From contig NW_003101675.1 of NCBI RefSeq assembly GCF_000003855.2, forward strand, positions 1,949,253-2,013,252: a stretch of 64,000 nt of DNA. The letters are read 5' to 3'. Within the stretch, counting starts at the first letter, position 1, and every line of letters starts with the position of its first letter. Origin of the DNA: Blastomyces gilchristii SLH14081 (Eukaryota > Ascomycota > Eurotiomycetes > Onygenales > Ajellomycetaceae). The notes beneath the pieces are model-generated. The model saw nothing but the letters and a program-made list of their open reading frames with translations, did not search any database and was not told the DNA's origin. This document shows, piece by piece, positions 62,340-64,000 of this stretch. The translations under genes and the position numbers were made by a program.

Positions 62340-64000
62340 TTATCAGCTCTGTTACAACAATGAAGTAGAATAGATAAATCACTCAGAGTAGCTTCTATCA
62401 ATCACTTCTTTTCACTGAATCAGATAAGTCTGTCAGCAGAATTAAACAACTTATCTGAGAATTCATCAATGAATCTGACTCAGAATGAACTTACTTACAA
62501 GTAACAGCTGAAAAGCACACTATTATAATTGTAAAAGTCTGATGAAACACAGATAAACAGTATGAGAGTATTAAGAGTCAAGTGACACTGTACAATTATA
62601 TCAAAGTAAAAGACATTCTTATGAGTGTATCAGTCAGATGTTATAACAATATAAAAGCAGCTCTTAACTTTACTTCAGTAGCAGAATGAAAGAATATCAT
62701 TGATCTCTGATTGCAGGTCTTTCACACAGATGTCATAAAGAATACTAAGAAGAGAGATTTAATAGTTTTAAGCTTTCATGAATTTAACTGTCAGAACTGT
62801 ACTTGTTCTGATGAAGTAGTAATACTAGATATAATTAAGAAGTTAGAACAGCTAGAAGCTTAACTGACTTAATAAGAGAATGAGCTTAATGAATACGAAC
62901 ATCAGCTTAATCAGTGAAAGAAGCAGTTGAACAAGTGTATCACTCTCATTGATGAATATATCAGCAAACTCTAAGAGAATCTCAAATAATTAACAGACAG
63001 AAGAAGCAGATTGATAAAAGTATGAACTAGCTTTCATGCTGAGAAAGTCATACTCATCACTCAGAGACAGAAGCTGAATTATTATCAGTAGATAGACTGT
63101 TCAGTTCAGATTGACAGAACAGATATCAGAGTTAATAATTCTCTCACTAAGTCTATGCAGCAATTAGATATCTTTTTTAAGAAAGGCTTCAAATCATCTT
63201 CTAGAATCTGATAAATATTAGTAATTTCATGAAGACTGCATGATGCTGAAGACAGAATGCACTATTATAATCTAATAAAAGATAGAATTAATCTTCTCAG
63301 AGAAGCTGACACTGTATATTTTACTTACAACTCAGAGAGAAACTGAATATGCAGGTATCAGATACTCACTCATAATAATTTTGATCTTTCACTTAATAGT
63401 AAACTCTGTTTATCTGCATGAAGTGATGATAGATCAGCAAGATTACAGACTGATAACATTATACTATTTAACTCAGTGAAAACAAATGTAATGATATTTA
63501 TCAATTACTTAAAATTCATCACTATATAGAAGAGAGATGACACAGTTCTTCACATATTCTCTCTATATCTGAAGAGTCAGATATTAGAATGACATAACAG
63601 TTTATCTACTAAAATGAGAAAGAATATAAGCATCTCTCTCTCTATCACTGTTAATAAGTTAAAATGTGAGTTTCAGCTATTAGAAGAAGAAGCTTGAATG
63701 AAAGCTCTGATTCTGTATTTTTTCTTTAAGAAGTTGAATAAACTGTCTCTGACATTATACATCTTATAGAAGATTAACTTACTGTGAGTCACTGCAATCT
63801 CTAACTTCATTATAATAAAGAAGCTTCTGTGAAAAGATTTAAAGTTCAATCTTTTCTTAATTACACTGCTCATTCTTACTGAACAATTGAATAACTTCTG
63901 ATAATAAATTAGAGATAATAAGTCAGTCATCTGACATGTCTAAACTGATCAGAAGACTCAATTCACTGACTATATATATAGTTTCAGACATTTTAAACAG
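62340..64000 (+). pseudogene. Gag-like remnant of a further LTR retrotransposon, running off the window
   Basis: Reading TGA as Trp gives a long frame. A coiled-coil-like region (about 62840-63060, with KKLEQLEAW and QWKKQLNK) is followed by a segment with KTNVMIFINYLKF and then ILEWHNSLSTKMR (about 63470-63640). The latter resembles the gag capsid pattern of LTR elements (LEWYNSL type). It differs from the gag of gypsy A and gypsy B. The pol region would lie beyond the right edge. The minus-strand open frame at 63673-63930 is a shadow. Confidence 0.6.

Overview
This window looks like nuclear DNA of a filamentous ascomycete. Three conserved fungal genes with short GT-AG introns sit in islands of ordinary base composition: an ALKBH6-like dioxygenase, a Dfg10-type polyprenol reductase and a Hos4-like ankyrin protein. 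The rest is very AT-rich and made of retrotransposons heavily altered by C-to-T mutation, much like the giant AT-rich isochores of Blastomyces and related Onygenales. That placement is inference from style, not a database match. A run of N at 42785-43057 shows a draft assembly.

Layout. 1-670: pyrimidine-rich DNA and a decayed ~200-bp tandem repeat. 902-3174: ALKBH6-like gene (+) and Dfg10-like gene (-), tail to tail. 3724-4111: a tRNA-derived SINE. 4474-10640: gypsy-A copy 1 (Ty3/gypsy with chromodomain), its 3' LTR split by a second SINE. 13232-19442: gypsy-A copy 2, carrying a hAT-like MITE. 20598-21102: a second MITE. 24430-29960: a different gypsy element (gypsy B), carrying a third MITE. 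31555-39158: full-length Tad1/I-type LINE copy 1 (+), followed by an antisense LINE fragment. 39910-44220: Hos4-like gene. 45062-60047: a three-level nest, in which gypsy-A copy 4 is split by LINE copy 2 (-), itself split by gypsy-A copy 3 (-). 61213-61612: truncated fourth MITE. 62340 to the right edge: gag-like remnant of a further element.

Target-site duplications (TSDs) fix most element ends exactly: 5 bp for the three complete gypsy-A copies, 8 bp for three MITEs, 13 and 15 bp for the SINEs, 13 bp for LINE copy 2. The two LTRs of gypsy-A copy 3 allow the mutation process to be read directly. Nearly all changes are C-to-T at CpG and CpC, very few at CpA, which differs from the CpA-biased RIP of Neurospora. 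As a result the dead reading frames are broken mostly by TGA at former Trp codons. The short SINEs and two of the MITEs are much less mutated than the elements around them. I saw no bacterial-type system, no CRISPR array, and no autonomous transposase for the MITEs.
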